Assembly: GCF_034933565.1 (NCBI RefSeq)
Contig: NZ_JAYFNG010000002.1
Span: 124,001 to 188,000, forward strand
Source of the DNA: Raineyella sp034933565
GTDB taxonomy: Bacteria; Actinomycetota; Actinomycetes; Propionibacteriales; Propionibacteriaceae
Length of the DNA stretch: 64,000 nucleotides
Direction: 5' to 3'
The notes beneath the pieces were generated by a model that saw only the letters and a program-made list of their open reading frames with translations, did no database searches and had not been told where the DNA came from. The position numbers and the translations under genes are program-made. This document shows positions 49,069-57,778 of this stretch, piece by piece. Within the stretch, counting starts at the first letter, position 1. Every line of letters starts with the position of its first letter.

Positions 49069-50892
49069 TCATCGCGGCCCGAGCCCGACCGGCACGTCGG
49101 CCGGGGGCGTCGCGTCGGCGCCGACCGATCCACCTGTCCGGTCCAGCACCGCGTCCAGCGCACCCACGAGGAGCGTACGGGCCTCGTCGGCGTCCCGGAC
49201 CGCCGTGGGGCAGCGCCAGGCGACGACCGCGTCGGGGCGGACCAGCAGGGCACCGGCCTCGTGGATCTCGCGGCGGCGGTACCAGTCGTGGTAGGGGTCC
49301 TGGGCGTCCGCATCGGTGCCGATCAGCACCACGTCGAGGAAGTCCAGGCCGAGCCGCTCGCCCGCCGTGCGCCAGGCCACCCCGGCCTGGCCGGTGACCA
49401 GGGTGAAGCACCCCTTGCCGACCACGTCGAGGGTGGAGCGGCGCCGCCCGCGATGGTCGACCAGCCAGGCATGCGGCAGCTTGGCGCCGGGCCGGGTGGT
49501 CGGCTGGTGGTAGAGCTCGACGTCGCGCTCCCAGACCTCGTCGGCCAGCGTGGGGTCGGGCAGCACCGCCGAAGAGACGTAGCGGTGGTTCTTCTCCACT
49601 CCCTCGGCGTTCCACTCGTGTTCCTTCAGTTGCAGGGCCGCCTCGAGCTGCTCCCGCCGTCGGACCCCGTCCTCGGTCGGCGCGTTGAGCTTCGCCAGGG
49701 CGTTGGTCACCGGGTCGGCGTCCCCGCTGGTGTCGAGGCAGTCGCGGATCGCCGCGTAGTCGAGCCGTGACCGGTTGGCCCGCAGCACGATCTGGCGTCC
49801 GATCGGGGCCCGCTCGGCGGAGTAGCTCTCCAGCAGACCCGGCCCGGCTTGCCCCTTCACCGCGTACGCCAGCTTCCAGGCGAGGTTGTGGGCGTCCTGG
49901 ACACACGTGTTCAGGCCCAGGCCACTGCTCGGCGGATGCCGGTGCGTGGCGTCACCGCCGCAGAACACCCGGCCACGGGAGTAGTCGGTGGCGTACTGCT
50001 GGTTGACGAACCACACCGACCGGTTGAAGATCTCCACCTCCAGGTCGGACACGCCGACCAGCTGGCGGATCCGGCCGACCAGTTCCTCGTCGGTCGGCTC
50101 GGGCACGCCGTCCTCGACCAGGAAGCCCCAGCCGGCGATCCACTCGGTCCATGGCGTGGTGCAGCGCAGCAGGCCCAGGCCGATCTCGCCGATGTCCATC
50201 TCGGGGTTGAAGAACCAGTGCAGGATGCTCGGCCGGTGTGCGACGTATCGGCCGAGGTCGCAGCGGAACTGGGTGTAGAGCGTCCCGGCACGGTTCTGGT
50301 GACCCTCGAACGGCAGGCCGATGCGGTCGGCGACGATCGACCGGGCGCCGTCGGCCCCGACCAGGTAGCGGGCCCGGACGACCTCGTCCGACCCGCTGAG
50401 CCGGTGCCGGAGCCGGGCGGTCACCCCGTCGGCGTCCTGTTCGAAATCGAGCAGTTCGGTCCGGTGGCTGATCCCGACGCCGTCGCGCCCGGCCGCGTCG
50501 ACGAGGACCGGCTCGATCCGGTCCTGGGGAATGTCGAGGTACTCGCACGGGCTGTTGCGGACGTAGTCGCCGTGCCGGGCGAAACCGGAGCCCCAGGCGG
50601 GCATCCGGGCGATCTCCGGTCCGGTCAGGCTGACCGCCAGCAGGGTGTCGCCCATCTCGGCCCATGGGGTGGCGACGGTGCGGGCCCGCTCCTCCAGGCC
50701 GAGGTCGCGGAACACCTCCATCGTCCGCTGGCTGGTGATGTGGGCCCGCGGGGAGTTCGCCACCCAGGGGGCCTTGGTGACGAGGCGTACGGAGACGCCC
50801 TGCTGGGCGAGGGCGATCGCGGTCGTCAGGCCGAACGGCCCGGCGCCGACGACCAGGACGTCGGTGGTGCTGGTTGCTGCCGGGATCGCCAC
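49069..50892 (-). CDS. FAD-dependent phenol monooxygenase, TfdB-like
   Basis: 607 residues of the PHBH-fold aromatic hydroxylase family. FAD motif VLVVGAGPFGLTTAIALA (about 12-29), PRAHITSQRTMEVFRDLGLEE (about 48-68) and YLVGADGARSIVADRIG (DG motif, about 178-194) are followed by GRVFCGGDATHRHPPSSGLGLNTCVQDAHNLAWKLA, the second FAD site. PRAHITxQRTMEVxRDLG and the DIPQ...EP segment are close to 2,4-dichlorophenol 6-monooxygenase (TfdB); the C-terminal thioredoxin-like domain (about 440-600) is also as in that family. The reaction is NAD(P)H-dependent ortho-hydroxylation of a phenolic compound; the substrate is not determined. GTG start one base after the transporter stop. Confidence 0.85.
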   Translation of the reverse strand: MAIPAATSTTDVLVVGAGPFGLTTAIALAQQGVSVRLVTKAPWVANSPRAHITSQRTMEVFRDLGLEERARTVATPWAEMGDTLLAVSLTGPEIARMPAWGSGFARHGDYVRNSPCEYLDIPQDRIEPVLVDAAGRDGVGISHRTELLDFEQDADGVTARLRHRLSGSDEVVRARYLVGADGARSIVADRIGLPFEGHQNRAGTLYTQFRCDLGRYVAHRPSILHWFFNPEMDIGEIGLGLLRCTTPWTEWIAGWGFLVEDGVPEPTDEELVGRIRQLVGVSDLEVEIFNRSVWFVNQQYATDYSRGRVFCGGDATHRHPPSSGLGLNTCVQDAHNLAWKLAYAVKGQAGPGLLESYSAERAPIGRQIVLRANRSRLDYAAIRDCLDTSGDADPVTNALAKLNAPTEDGVRRREQLEAALQLKEHEWNAEGVEKNHRYVSSAVLPDPTLADEVWERDVELYHQPTTRPGAKLPHAWLVDHRGRRRSTLDVVGKGCFTLVTGQAGVAWRTAGERLGLDFLDVVLIGTDADAQDPYHDWYRRREIHEAGALLVRPDAVVAWRCPTAVRDADEARTLLVGALDAVLDRTGGSVGADATPPADVPVGLGPR

Positions 50893-50893
50893 C

Positions 50894-52231
50894 TCAGTGC
50901 ACCTCCTGCTGCTGCAGGGCGGCCTCGCGGCGGCCCCAGGGGCCGGGAAGCAGGGCCACCGAGACGACCGAGATGAGGCAGACGATGAGCATGTAGGCGC
51001 CGACCGAGGTGGACGAGTGCGTGGCACCGTAGAGGGCGGTGGCGATCGTCGGCGCGAAGGCGGGACCGGCGATCTGGGAGATGGTGTAGCCCACCGAGGC
51101 GCCGGAGTAGCGCACCTCCTTGGGGAAGACCATCGAGAAGAGCGGGCCGGTGACGCCGGACGCCGGCGGCATCGCGATGCCGAACATCAGCGTGATGGCA
51201 AGCGCGAAGAGGAGCGAGTTGCCGCTGTTGATCAGCGCCAGGGCCGGGAAGACCGAGACGGCCATCAGGACCGCACCGAGCAGATACATCGTCTTGCGGC
51301 CCCAGAAGTCGGACAACCAGCCGAAGATCGGGTAGGCGACGGTGGCGATCACGGCGGCGACCAGGACGCCGCTGAGGGCCTCGACCCGGGGGATCCCCAC
51401 GGCCTTGGTGCCGTAATTCACGAAGTAGGACATGCACAGGTAGGCGAGCACGCCCTGGCTCAGGTAGGTGCCCGCGATGAGCAGAATGGCCTTCCAGTGG
51501 TGCCGGAACGCGACGGCGATCGGCAGCGCATGGGCGGTGTCCTCGGCCTGGACGGCCTGGAACGCCGGGCTCTCCTCGACGGTCAGCCGGATCGCCAGGC
51601 CGATCAGCACCAGCAGGGCGCTCAGCAGGAACGGCACCCGCCAGCCCCAGGCGAGGAACTGGTCGTCGGGCAGCATCGCGGCGACCAGGAAGGCGCCGGT
51701 CGCCAGGCCGGTGCCGGCCGGTGCGCCCATCTGCGGGAAGGCGCCGAAGAGGCCCTTGCGGCCCGCCGGCGCGTGCTCGACCGCCATCAGGGTGGCTCCG
51801 CCCCACTCGCCGCCGACCATGAAGCCCTGCACCAGACGCAGCAGGGTGAGCAGGATCGGGGCCGCGACGCCGATCGTGGCGTACGTCGGCAGGATGCCGA
51901 TCAGCACGGTGGCGAGGCCCATGCCGAGCAGGGTGATCACCAGCATCTTCTTGCGGCCGACGCGGTCCCCGAAGTGGCCGAAGACAACACCGCCGAGTGG
52001 CCGGGCCAGGAACCCGACGCCGAGGGTGGCGAACGACAACAGGGTGCCGGTGAGTGCGTCGGTGCCGGGGAAGAAGAGCTTCGGGAACACCAGGGCGGCG
52101 GCCGTCCCGAAGATGAAGAAGTCGTAGTACTCGACGGTGGTGCCGATGAGGCTCGCCACCGCCACGGTGAGGGGTTTGGTCGCTGCGGGGGCCTGGGGGC
52201 TCCGCCGTGCGGCCTGGTCGATCGACGTCAT
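50894..52231 (-). CDS. MFS transporter, metabolite:proton symporter (MHS) family
   Basis: 445 residues, 12 helices. Opening IGTTVEYYDFFIFGTAAALVFPKLFFP, loop 2-3 FGHFGDRVGRKKML, RLVQGFMVGGEWGGATLMAVEHAP, and the second-half loop GWLSDFWGRKTMYL are hallmarks of the MHS (ShiA/ProP/KgtP/PcaT) group, which imports organic and aromatic acids. Paired with a TfdB-like hydroxylase, an aromatic or phenolic acid is the likely cargo. ATG with GGAG about seven bases upstream. Its promoter carries a 12-base palindrome. Confidence 0.9.
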   Translation of the reverse strand: MTSIDQAARRSPQAPAATKPLTVAVASLIGTTVEYYDFFIFGTAAALVFPKLFFPGTDALTGTLLSFATLGVGFLARPLGGVVFGHFGDRVGRKKMLVITLLGMGLATVLIGILPTYATIGVAAPILLTLLRLVQGFMVGGEWGGATLMAVEHAPAGRKGLFGAFPQMGAPAGTGLATGAFLVAAMLPDDQFLAWGWRVPFLLSALLVLIGLAIRLTVEESPAFQAVQAEDTAHALPIAVAFRHHWKAILLIAGTYLSQGVLAYLCMSYFVNYGTKAVGIPRVEALSGVLVAAVIATVAYPIFGWLSDFWGRKTMYLLGAVLMAVSVFPALALINSGNSLLFALAITLMFGIAMPPASGVTGPLFSMVFPKEVRYSGASVGYTISQIAGPAFAPTIATALYGATHSSTSVGAYMLIVCLISVVSVALLPGPWGRREAALQQQEVH

Positions 52232-52261
52232 TGTCAGCTCCTTCTCAAGGGTGCTGAGACG

Positions 52262-52273
52262 CTAGCATGCTAG
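52262..52273. promoter_or_regulatory. GntR-type operator palindrome
   Basis: CTAGCATGCTAG is a perfect 12-base palindrome 31 bases upstream of the transporter ATG and close to the divergent exporter gene. It contains a possible TAGCAT -10 box on the minus strand, so occupancy would repress the operon. FCD-type GntR regulators often use sites of this shape. Confidence 0.5.
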
Positions 52274-52319
52274 TTCAGGTGTTGTACAGGTCACATTCAG
52301 GGGGGCTGGAGCAGGCCAC

Positions 52320-52325
52320 TAACCT
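52320..52325 (+). promoter_or_regulatory. Leaderless -10 box for the FUSC exporter
   Basis: TAACCT, six bases, then the ATG at 52332. Confidence 0.5.
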
Positions 52326-52331
52326 GGCTGC

Positions 52332-53825
52332 ATGTCCCGGCTGCAGGCACTCGGATGGTCGCTGTTGGAGCGGTTGTGGCCGTCCCACCCGCGCCGCTGG
52401 CGCGACGTGCCCTCGCGTCTGCAGCCGACCGGCGTCTGGATCCTGCGGCTGACCACGGCCACGGTGATCGCCTACCTGGCCAGCATGCCGATCGTCCAGG
52501 GACCGCCGGACCTGACCGGACCGCTGACCGCCCTGCTCGTCGTGCAGGGCACCAACCTGGGCACGCTGCGCAGCATGGTCGTACGGATCGGCGCGGTGGT
52601 CACCGGGGTGATGCTGGCCGTCCTGGTGTCGCAGTTCGTCGGCCTGTCGTGGTGGAGCCTGGCGCTCGTCGTGGCGCTGTCGCTGGCCTCGGCGAAGGTG
52701 TTCCACCTCGGTGAGCAGTCGCTGGAGACACCGATCAGCGCGATGCTGATCCTCGCCGTCCAGGGCCAGGAGGTCGCGGTGCAGAACCGGATCTTCACCA
52801 CCCTGATCGGTGCGGCGATCGGTTTCCTCTTCGTCATCGTGCTGCCCTCACCGGTGCCGTCACGGCGGGCCGGGCGGATGGTCCGGCGGGCGGCGGGCAG
52901 CACCGCGAACCTGCTGACCCGGGTGACCGAGTCGATGTCGTCCCAGCCGATCACCCGGTCGCGGGCCGAGGCGTGGCTGGCCGAGGCCCGGGCGCTGAGT
53001 GGTCAGGTGGCCCGGGCCGGGACCGCGGTGGCCGAGTCGCGCGAGGCCCGCCGGATGAACCCGCGGGCGTTGGGCACCACGGACGTCGGGCCGGTGCTGG
53101 AGCTGGGTGCCGACACCCTGGAACGCATCGTCCTGGACATCCGCAACCTGTTCCACGTCGTCGCGTTGGAGGCGCCGGTCCGGGAGACCCGCGACGACGG
53201 GTACGGCGAGGACGTACGCCCCGCCTTCGCCTGGCTGCTCGGCACGCTGGCCGACGCGATCGCCGCGTACGGTCGCTACGTCGAGGCCGAGGTGGAGGGG
53301 AGCCGACCCGATCCGGGGCGCACGGAGCTGGGGCGCGGAAAGTCGGGCGATGACGGTCCGGCCGGTGGGGGTCGGGGTGGCGAAGGCCCGGCCGGCGGGG
53401 GTCGGGGCGGTGAAGGCCCGCGTTCGGGCGGAGCGGCCGCCGGTGCGATCGCTGGAGCGACGGCCCTGACGCCCCGGTCCACCCATGCCGGCGCCGATGC
53501 GGAACGTGAACTCGACGAGGCGCTGTCCCAGGTCGGCGAGGCCCGCGCGGCGCTCACCGACCTGATGACGGTCGACCCGGCCCAGGAGCGCGGGCTGTGG
53601 CTACTGAGGGGATCGATCCTCGGCATGGTGCACCAGATCATCAGCGAGCTCGAGGCCGAGGAACGCCGCCACACGGCCGACCGGCTCGCCGAGGACCGGG
53701 CGATGGGCCTGTGGCCCCGGGTGATCCCGATCCTGGGTCGCCCGGCCGATCGCCCCGACGGCGAGGGCTGGATCGACCCGGACGCGTCGCTGCAGACCTC
53801 GGAGCTGCCGAAGATCCACGGCTGA
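52332..53825 (+). CDS. FUSC/aromatic-acid-exporter family membrane protein
   Basis: 497 residues. Six or so helices lie in the N-terminal 180 residues (TGVWILRLTTATVIAYLASM, LTALLVVQGTNLGTLRSMVVRIGAVVTGVMLAVLV and so on), with the AQGT-like LLVVQGTNLGTLRSM motif of aromatic acid exporters. The rest is a large cytosolic part with a Gly-rich repeat linker (about 344-380) and coiled helices. It is divergent from the aromatic MHS importer/monooxygenase pair, so removal of aromatic acids is plausible. Start set by TAACCT plus six bases. Confidence 0.8.
   Translation: MSRLQALGWSLLERLWPSHPRRWRDVPSRLQPTGVWILRLTTATVIAYLASMPIVQGPPDLTGPLTALLVVQGTNLGTLRSMVVRIGAVVTGVMLAVLVSQFVGLSWWSLALVVALSLASAKVFHLGEQSLETPISAMLILAVQGQEVAVQNRIFTTLIGAAIGFLFVIVLPSPVPSRRAGRMVRRAAGSTANLLTRVTESMSSQPITRSRAEAWLAEARALSGQVARAGTAVAESREARRMNPRALGTTDVGPVLELGADTLERIVLDIRNLFHVVALEAPVRETRDDGYGEDVRPAFAWLLGTLADAIAAYGRYVEAEVEGSRPDPGRTELGRGKSGDDGPAGGGRGGEGPAGGGRGGEGPRSGGAAAGAIAGATALTPRSTHAGADAERELDEALSQVGEARAALTDLMTVDPAQERGLWLLRGSILGMVHQIISELEAEERRHTADRLAEDRAMGLWPRVIPILGRPADRPDGEGWIDPDASLQTSELPKIHG
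53361..53420 (+). repeat. Two 30-base in-frame repeats in the FUSC gene
   Basis: 53361-53390 and 53391-53420 each code a ten-residue unit of the type PAGGGRGGEG, part of the cytosolic linker. Confidence 0.75.
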
Positions 53826-53940
53826 CGACCCGGCGGCCGGCCACCAGAGGATACGGGCTGTGGGGCCGGAGGCGTCCCTGGCCTGCTCGGTGCCTGGTAG
53901 TCGTCTTGGTGTCCGGTGTCCGGTGGCCGCCTCGGCTGTC

Positions 53941-54060
53941 GGTGGCGTCTTGGTGTCCGGTCTTCGGTGCCCGGTCGTCGGTGGCGTCTTGGTGTCCGGT
54001 CTTCGGTGCCCGGTCTTCGGTGGCGTCTTGGTGTCCGGTCGTCGGTGGTCGCTTCGGTGC
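53941..54060. repeat. 39-base tandem repeats
   Basis: Units beginning GGTGGCGTCTTGGTGTCCGG start at 53941, 53980 and 54019 with exact 39-base spacing; a degenerate copy precedes them near 53902. Confidence 0.85.
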
Positions 54061-54138
54061 CCGGTCTTCGGTAGCCGCTTCGGCGCCATTCAGTCGCGGC
54101 CCACCGGGGCGCGGCGGCTGAATGAACAGGCGGCGGCT

Positions 54139-54257
54139 GACTGGTCGGCGGAGGACGCACGTATTGGCTGACTGGTCGGGCGGAGGACGCACGTATTGGC
54201 GGGCTGGTCGGGCGGAGGACGCACGTATTGGCGGGCCGGTCGGGCGGCGAACGCATC
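54139..54257. repeat. 32-base tandem repeats
   Basis: Units containing GGCGGAGGACGCACGTATTG start at 54139 (31 bases), 54170, 54202 and 54234 (partial). Confidence 0.85.
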
Positions 54258-54455
54258 ATCGGCGGATGGGCAACCAGATCACAAGCGACGGCACAGCTCA
54301 CCAGGCGACACAGCTCACCCGCGGCGTGATGCTCGTCTGACTCGGAGATCAGCTACGTCGTGCATGGGGATGCGGTGGCATCCGGTCAGGTCCGGTCGTT
54401 CCACATCATCTCTTGTTCCCGGGCGAGCTCGGTGAGCCGGGGGTCGTCCTCGAGC

Positions 54456-54631
54456 AGGAGACGGTTCGCGTCGGAGACGATCCGTGCCGGAGACGGTCCG
54501 TGCCGGGGACGGCCCGCGTCGGGATTGGCCCGCGTCGGGGACGGTCCGTGCCGGGGACGGTCCGTGCCGGGAATGGCCCGCGTCGGGATTGGCCCACACC
54601 CGGGACGGCCCGTACCAGAACGGTTCGCCCA
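54456..54631. repeat. 16-base tandem repeats, about 11 copies
   Basis: Consensus CGGGGACGGTCCGTGC, in register from 54456 to 54631; the best-conserved units are at 54488, 54536 and 54552. A 16-base period cannot preserve a reading frame from unit to unit, which argues that it is not coding. Confidence 0.85.
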
Positions 54632-54656
54632 GGAACGGTCCACTGTGCACGTCACG

Positions 54657-54694
54657 CCATGGATGACGGCCCCTCATTCCATGGATGACGGCCC
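54657..54694. repeat. Duplicated 16 bases across the nfu stop codon
   Basis: CCATGGATGACGGCCC at 54657-54672 and again at 54679-54694; the stop codon of the nfu-like gene lies between the two copies, so the duplication may have set the present C-terminus. Confidence 0.6.
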
Positions 54695-55300
54695 TCGGCC
54701 CGCACCCGGGCGTCGTCCCCAGCGCAGCAGGAGTGGCCGCCCGTTCTCCTCGAGCACGACCTCGGCGCCGGGGCACAGCGCCTCCACCGCGTGGCCGAAG
54801 CGCAGCCCGAGCGTGGCGCCCCGCGCCGGGCAGTCCGCGCACGCGCCGTCCAACGCGATGGTGGCGACGGTGCCCTCGACCCGCACCAGGTGTGCGCTGC
54901 CGCCGTGGGAACGTACGTACGCGCCGACCTCCCCGGCGATGACCTGCTCGACCGCCGCCGCGAGCACCGCGCCGGGCAGGGCGTCCTGGCCGGTCGCCGG
55001 CTGCCAGCCGGACGGCTCGGCCAGGGCGCTGATCAGGGCGGTCCGGACGGGGCCCCCGAGCGTACGCCAATCGCCGTCGGTGCTGAGGAGCACGGCGGCC
55101 GGTTCGACGACGATGCGGGTCAGGGTGCCATCGGCGCGCAGGGCCTGCAGGGCCGGCGGGACCACCCGCGGCGATCCGACGAAGTCGAACGTTCCCGCGG
55201 GAACGACCCAGCGGATGGTCCGCGGGTCCTCGGTGGCCTCCGGGTGCACGGACAGCGCCATACGCGGCGCGCCGACCCGGACGGGGAGCCGGCCGCTCAT
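54674..55300 (-). CDS. NifU-like (Nfu) iron-sulfur scaffold protein
   Basis: 208 residues. The N-terminal half (about 14-85) resembles the Nfu N domain that binds targets (DPRTIRWVVPAGTF, LTRIVVEPAAVLLSTDGDWRTL), and the C-terminal half (about 113-195) is a NifU C-domain with its CxxC cluster site in ACADCPARGATL. It likely holds and transfers a 4Fe-4S cluster. It is translationally coupled to feoB (ATGA overlap), which links iron import to cluster assembly and sits where other genomes carry feoC. The start is fixed by that overlap. Confidence 0.85.
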   Translation of the reverse strand: MSGRLPVRVGAPRMALSVHPEATEDPRTIRWVVPAGTFDFVGSPRVVPPALQALRADGTLTRIVVEPAAVLLSTDGDWRTLGGPVRTALISALAEPSGWQPATGQDALPGAVLAAAVEQVIAGEVGAYVRSHGGSAHLVRVEGTVATIALDGACADCPARGATLGLRFGHAVEALCPGAEVVLEENGRPLLLRWGRRPGAGRGPSSME

Positions 55301-57246
55301 CCGAACGCCCCCACCAGCAGGCGGGTCAGGAACGCCAGCACCCAGGCCAGCCCGAACATGTAGCCCCAGGCGATCAGCGGCCACTTCCAGGTGCCGGTCT
55401 CGCGGCGCATCACCGCCATCGTCGACAGGCACTGCAGGGCGAACATGAAGAACACCATCAGCGACGCCACCACCGGCGGGGTGAACAGCGGCTGCCCGGC
55501 CCGCGGGCCGTGGTCGACCGTCATCCGTTCCAGCGCGGTGCCCGGGTCCTGCGGATCGCTGGCGGCGGCGACCTGGCCGAGTGTCGAGACGAACGTCTCG
55601 CGGGCCGTCATCGAGGAGATCACCGCGATGTTGATCCGCCAGTCGAAGCCGAGGGGCGCGAAGACCGGTTCGATCGCCTTGCCGACCGCTGCGGCGGCCG
55701 AGTGGTCGAGGGTGTACGTCGCCACGGCCGCACTGTCCGCGGGGTCGATCCCGGCGTCGGTCAGCCGCTGCGCGGACGGCATCGGCAGGCTCATCAGCAG
55801 CCACATCACCACCGTCGCGCCGAGGATGATCGTGGTCATCTTGCGCAGGAACGCCGCGCAGGCGTCCCACACCGCGTGGAGGACCGTCGAGAGCCGCGGC
55901 AGTCGGTAGGGCGGCATCTCCATGTAGAACGGCAGCTGCCCCTGGCGGCGGCCGGTCACCTTGCTGAAGAACCACGCCGTGCCCATCGAGGCGAACGCGC
56001 CGCCGAGGTAGAGCAGGAACATCACCGCACCCTGTGCGCCGATCGGCCCGACCCGTGCCCCGGAGGGCACCAACAGGCTGATCAGCATCACGTACACCGG
56101 CAGCCGGGCCGAGCAGGTCATCAGCGGGGCGGCGAGCATGGTCGCCAGCCGGTCCTTCGCGCTGGGCAGGGACCGGGTCGCCATGATCCCCGGGATCGCG
56201 CAGGCAAGCGAGGACAGCAGCGCCACGAACGCGCGGCCCTCCAGCCCGGCCTTCGCCATCACCCGGTCCATCAGGAACGCCGCCCGGGACATGTACCCGG
56301 TGCCCTCGAGCAGCGAGATCAGGATGAACAGCAGCGCGATCTGCGGCAGGAAGACGATCACCGCGCCGACGCCGCCGATCAGGCCCTGGCTCAGGAACGC
56401 CGCCAGCCAGCCGATCGGGACGTACGTCTGGGCCAGCCCGGACAGCCGGTCGAAGAAGCTCTGGACGAGGTCCTGCAGCGGTGCGGCGACGGTGAAGATC
56501 ACCTGGAAGAACAGGAACATCGTCACGAAGAAGACGATCGTGCCCCACACCGGGTGCAGCAGCACCGCGTCGATCCGCTGGGTGCGGGCATCGACCGAGG
56601 GCACCCGGTGGCCGGCGGACTCCAGCACCGAGGAGATCCAGCCGCCCACCTCGTCGGGGTCGGTCGGCGGCGGGATCACCGGGCGGGCCCAGTGTGCGGC
56701 GTGGTCGAGGTGGTCGCGCAGTTCGCCGACCGCCCGCGGGTCGCCGGCGGCGATGCCCCGCACCGGGACGCCGAGCGCCCGCTCCAGCGCGGCGAGATCG
56801 AGGTGGCCCCGGCGGCGGGCCAGTTCGTCGGTGAAGGTGACGATCACCGTGGTCGGCAGGCCGACGCTGAGGACCTGGGCGACCAGGCCGAGCGAGCGGC
56901 GCAGCGTGGTGGCGTCGACGGTGGCGAGGATGGCGTCCGGGGTGGTGGGGGCGGGCCGGTCCGGGTCGAGGACGTCGTCGACGACCTGCTCGTCGGGGCT
57001 GATCGGGTCGAGGCTGTACGCCCCGGGCAGATCCTCGACGACGACCGCGCCGGCCGGAGTCCGGACCAGGCCCTCGTACCGGGCGACGGTGACACCGGGG
57101 TAGTTGCCGGTCTTGGCGTGCAGGCCGCTCAGCGCGTTGAACAGGGTGGACTTGCCGGAGTTCGGGCTGCCGACCAGGGCGATCCGCGGGGTGCCCTCGG
57201 CGACCGCGACCGGACCGCCACCACCGCCGTGGTGCTCGTGGCTCAT
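55297..57246 (-). CDS. feoB: Ferrous iron transporter FeoB
   Basis: 649 residues. The N-terminal G domain has G1 GSPNSGKST (about 27-35), NYPGVTVARYEG, G3 DLPGAYSL, and a G4 that reads TFTD instead of NKxD; the transmembrane part (about 235-645) contains two Gate-type halves with FLPQIALLFILISLLEGTGYMSR, CAIPGIMATR and CSARLPVYVMLI, the conserved Cys-containing pore motifs. It imports Fe(II) across the cytoplasmic membrane. It is shorter than the E. coli protein but full for this branch. Overlaps feoA by ATGA on one side and nfu on the other. Confidence 0.94.
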   Translation of the reverse strand: MSHEHHGGGGGPVAVAEGTPRIALVGSPNSGKSTLFNALSGLHAKTGNYPGVTVARYEGLVRTPAGAVVVEDLPGAYSLDPISPDEQVVDDVLDPDRPAPTTPDAILATVDATTLRRSLGLVAQVLSVGLPTTVIVTFTDELARRRGHLDLAALERALGVPVRGIAAGDPRAVGELRDHLDHAAHWARPVIPPPTDPDEVGGWISSVLESAGHRVPSVDARTQRIDAVLLHPVWGTIVFFVTMFLFFQVIFTVAAPLQDLVQSFFDRLSGLAQTYVPIGWLAAFLSQGLIGGVGAVIVFLPQIALLFILISLLEGTGYMSRAAFLMDRVMAKAGLEGRAFVALLSSLACAIPGIMATRSLPSAKDRLATMLAAPLMTCSARLPVYVMLISLLVPSGARVGPIGAQGAVMFLLYLGGAFASMGTAWFFSKVTGRRQGQLPFYMEMPPYRLPRLSTVLHAVWDACAAFLRKMTTIILGATVVMWLLMSLPMPSAQRLTDAGIDPADSAAVATYTLDHSAAAAVGKAIEPVFAPLGFDWRINIAVISSMTARETFVSTLGQVAAASDPQDPGTALERMTVDHGPRAGQPLFTPPVVASLMVFFMFALQCLSTMAVMRRETGTWKWPLIAWGYMFGLAWVLAFLTRLLVGAFG

Positions 57247-57626
57247 GCCGCGACGGACCGGGTGGCGTACGTGTCGGCGGCGCTCCCGACACTCCCGGTG
57301 CTCCCGGTGGACGGGGGATCGGCGGGGAGGGTCTCGACCAGGATCGTTCGGGCCTGCGCAGGGCGTAGCGCGATCTCGTAGTCGGCGACGCGGTAGACGG
57401 CGGGTCCGCCGAACGGGGCGTGGCGCACCTTCTCGACGCGTGCGCCGGGGGCGAAGCCCAGGTCGAACAGCCGGCGGGCACAGGCCGCATCCGAGCCGTC
57501 ACAGACTCTGGCGATGAGCGCCGGCGCACCCTCGGGGAGCTCCTGCAGGCCGCGCAGGGCACGCGTTGACTCGGGGGCGGGCCGGTCGACCTGGCGCCGC
57601 GACAGGGTGACGGTGATCTCGGACAT
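57243..57626 (-). CDS. feoA: FeoA, ferrous iron transport accessory protein
   Basis: 127 residues. The SH3-like FeoA fold spans about 25-100 (ARRLFDLGFAPGARVEKVRHAPFGGPAVYRVADYEIALRPAQA), with short N- and C-terminal tails; the C-terminal Ser/Thr/Gly tail is longer than usual. It modulates FeoB. First gene of feoA-feoB-nfu; a DtxR-like palindrome lies 48 bases upstream, and GAGG precedes the ATG. Confidence 0.92.
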   Translation of the reverse strand: MSEITVTLSRRQVDRPAPESTRALRGLQELPEGAPALIARVCDGSDAACARRLFDLGFAPGARVEKVRHAPFGGPAVYRVADYEIALRPAQARTILVETLPADPPSTGSTGSVGSAADTYATRSVAA

Positions 57627-57673
57627 GCTGCTACCTCAGGAAGGGTGGGGACCGCGGCATCTTTGCCGACGTT

Positions 57674-57691
57674 GGTAAGGCTAGCCTTACC
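57674..57691 (-). promoter_or_regulatory. DtxR/IdeR-type iron box of the feo operon
   Basis: GGTAAGGCTAGCCTTACC is a perfect 18-base palindrome and contains the GGTAAGGCTA core of DtxR/IdeR boxes (consensus TTAGGTTAGGCTAACCTAA) in both orientations. Fe(II)-loaded DtxR/IdeR would repress feoA-feoB-nfu. Confidence 0.7.
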
Positions 57692-57778
57692 TAGTTCTCG
57701 AAGGGAACCCCGCGTCCCGTTTCTGTGGTCGATTTCACACGGTCCCCTGATCCGATGGAACCAGTCGTGCCACTGGTC

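Larger units (their letters stand above)
53826..54673. other. Non-coding minisatellite region between FUSC and nfu
   Basis: About 850 bases without a supported gene. It consists mainly of three unrelated tandem repeat families with periods of 39, 32 and 16 bases, described separately. Frames are open on both strands only because of the repeats; none has a plausible start or composition. Confidence 0.6.

Noticed and set aside
53601..54192. Open frames on both strands through the 53.9-54.2 kb repeats
   Set aside because: They stay open because the 39-base unit is a multiple of three and GC-rich; the proteins are simple repeats without a start signal or a recognisable fold.
54456..54631. CRISPR-like array
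   Set aside because: Units are contiguous 16-mers with no spacers, and no cas genes are present anywhere in the window.
56820..56860. Broken G4 motif making FeoB inactive
   Set aside because: TFTD replaces NKxD, but the other G motifs and the membrane part are intact, and as far as I recall TxxD variants occur in actinobacterial FeoB, so this is not evidence of decay.
55510..57381. Long plus-strand frame opposite feoB
   Set aside because: Antisense shadow; charged, repeat-like composition without motifs, whereas the minus strand codes a complete FeoB.
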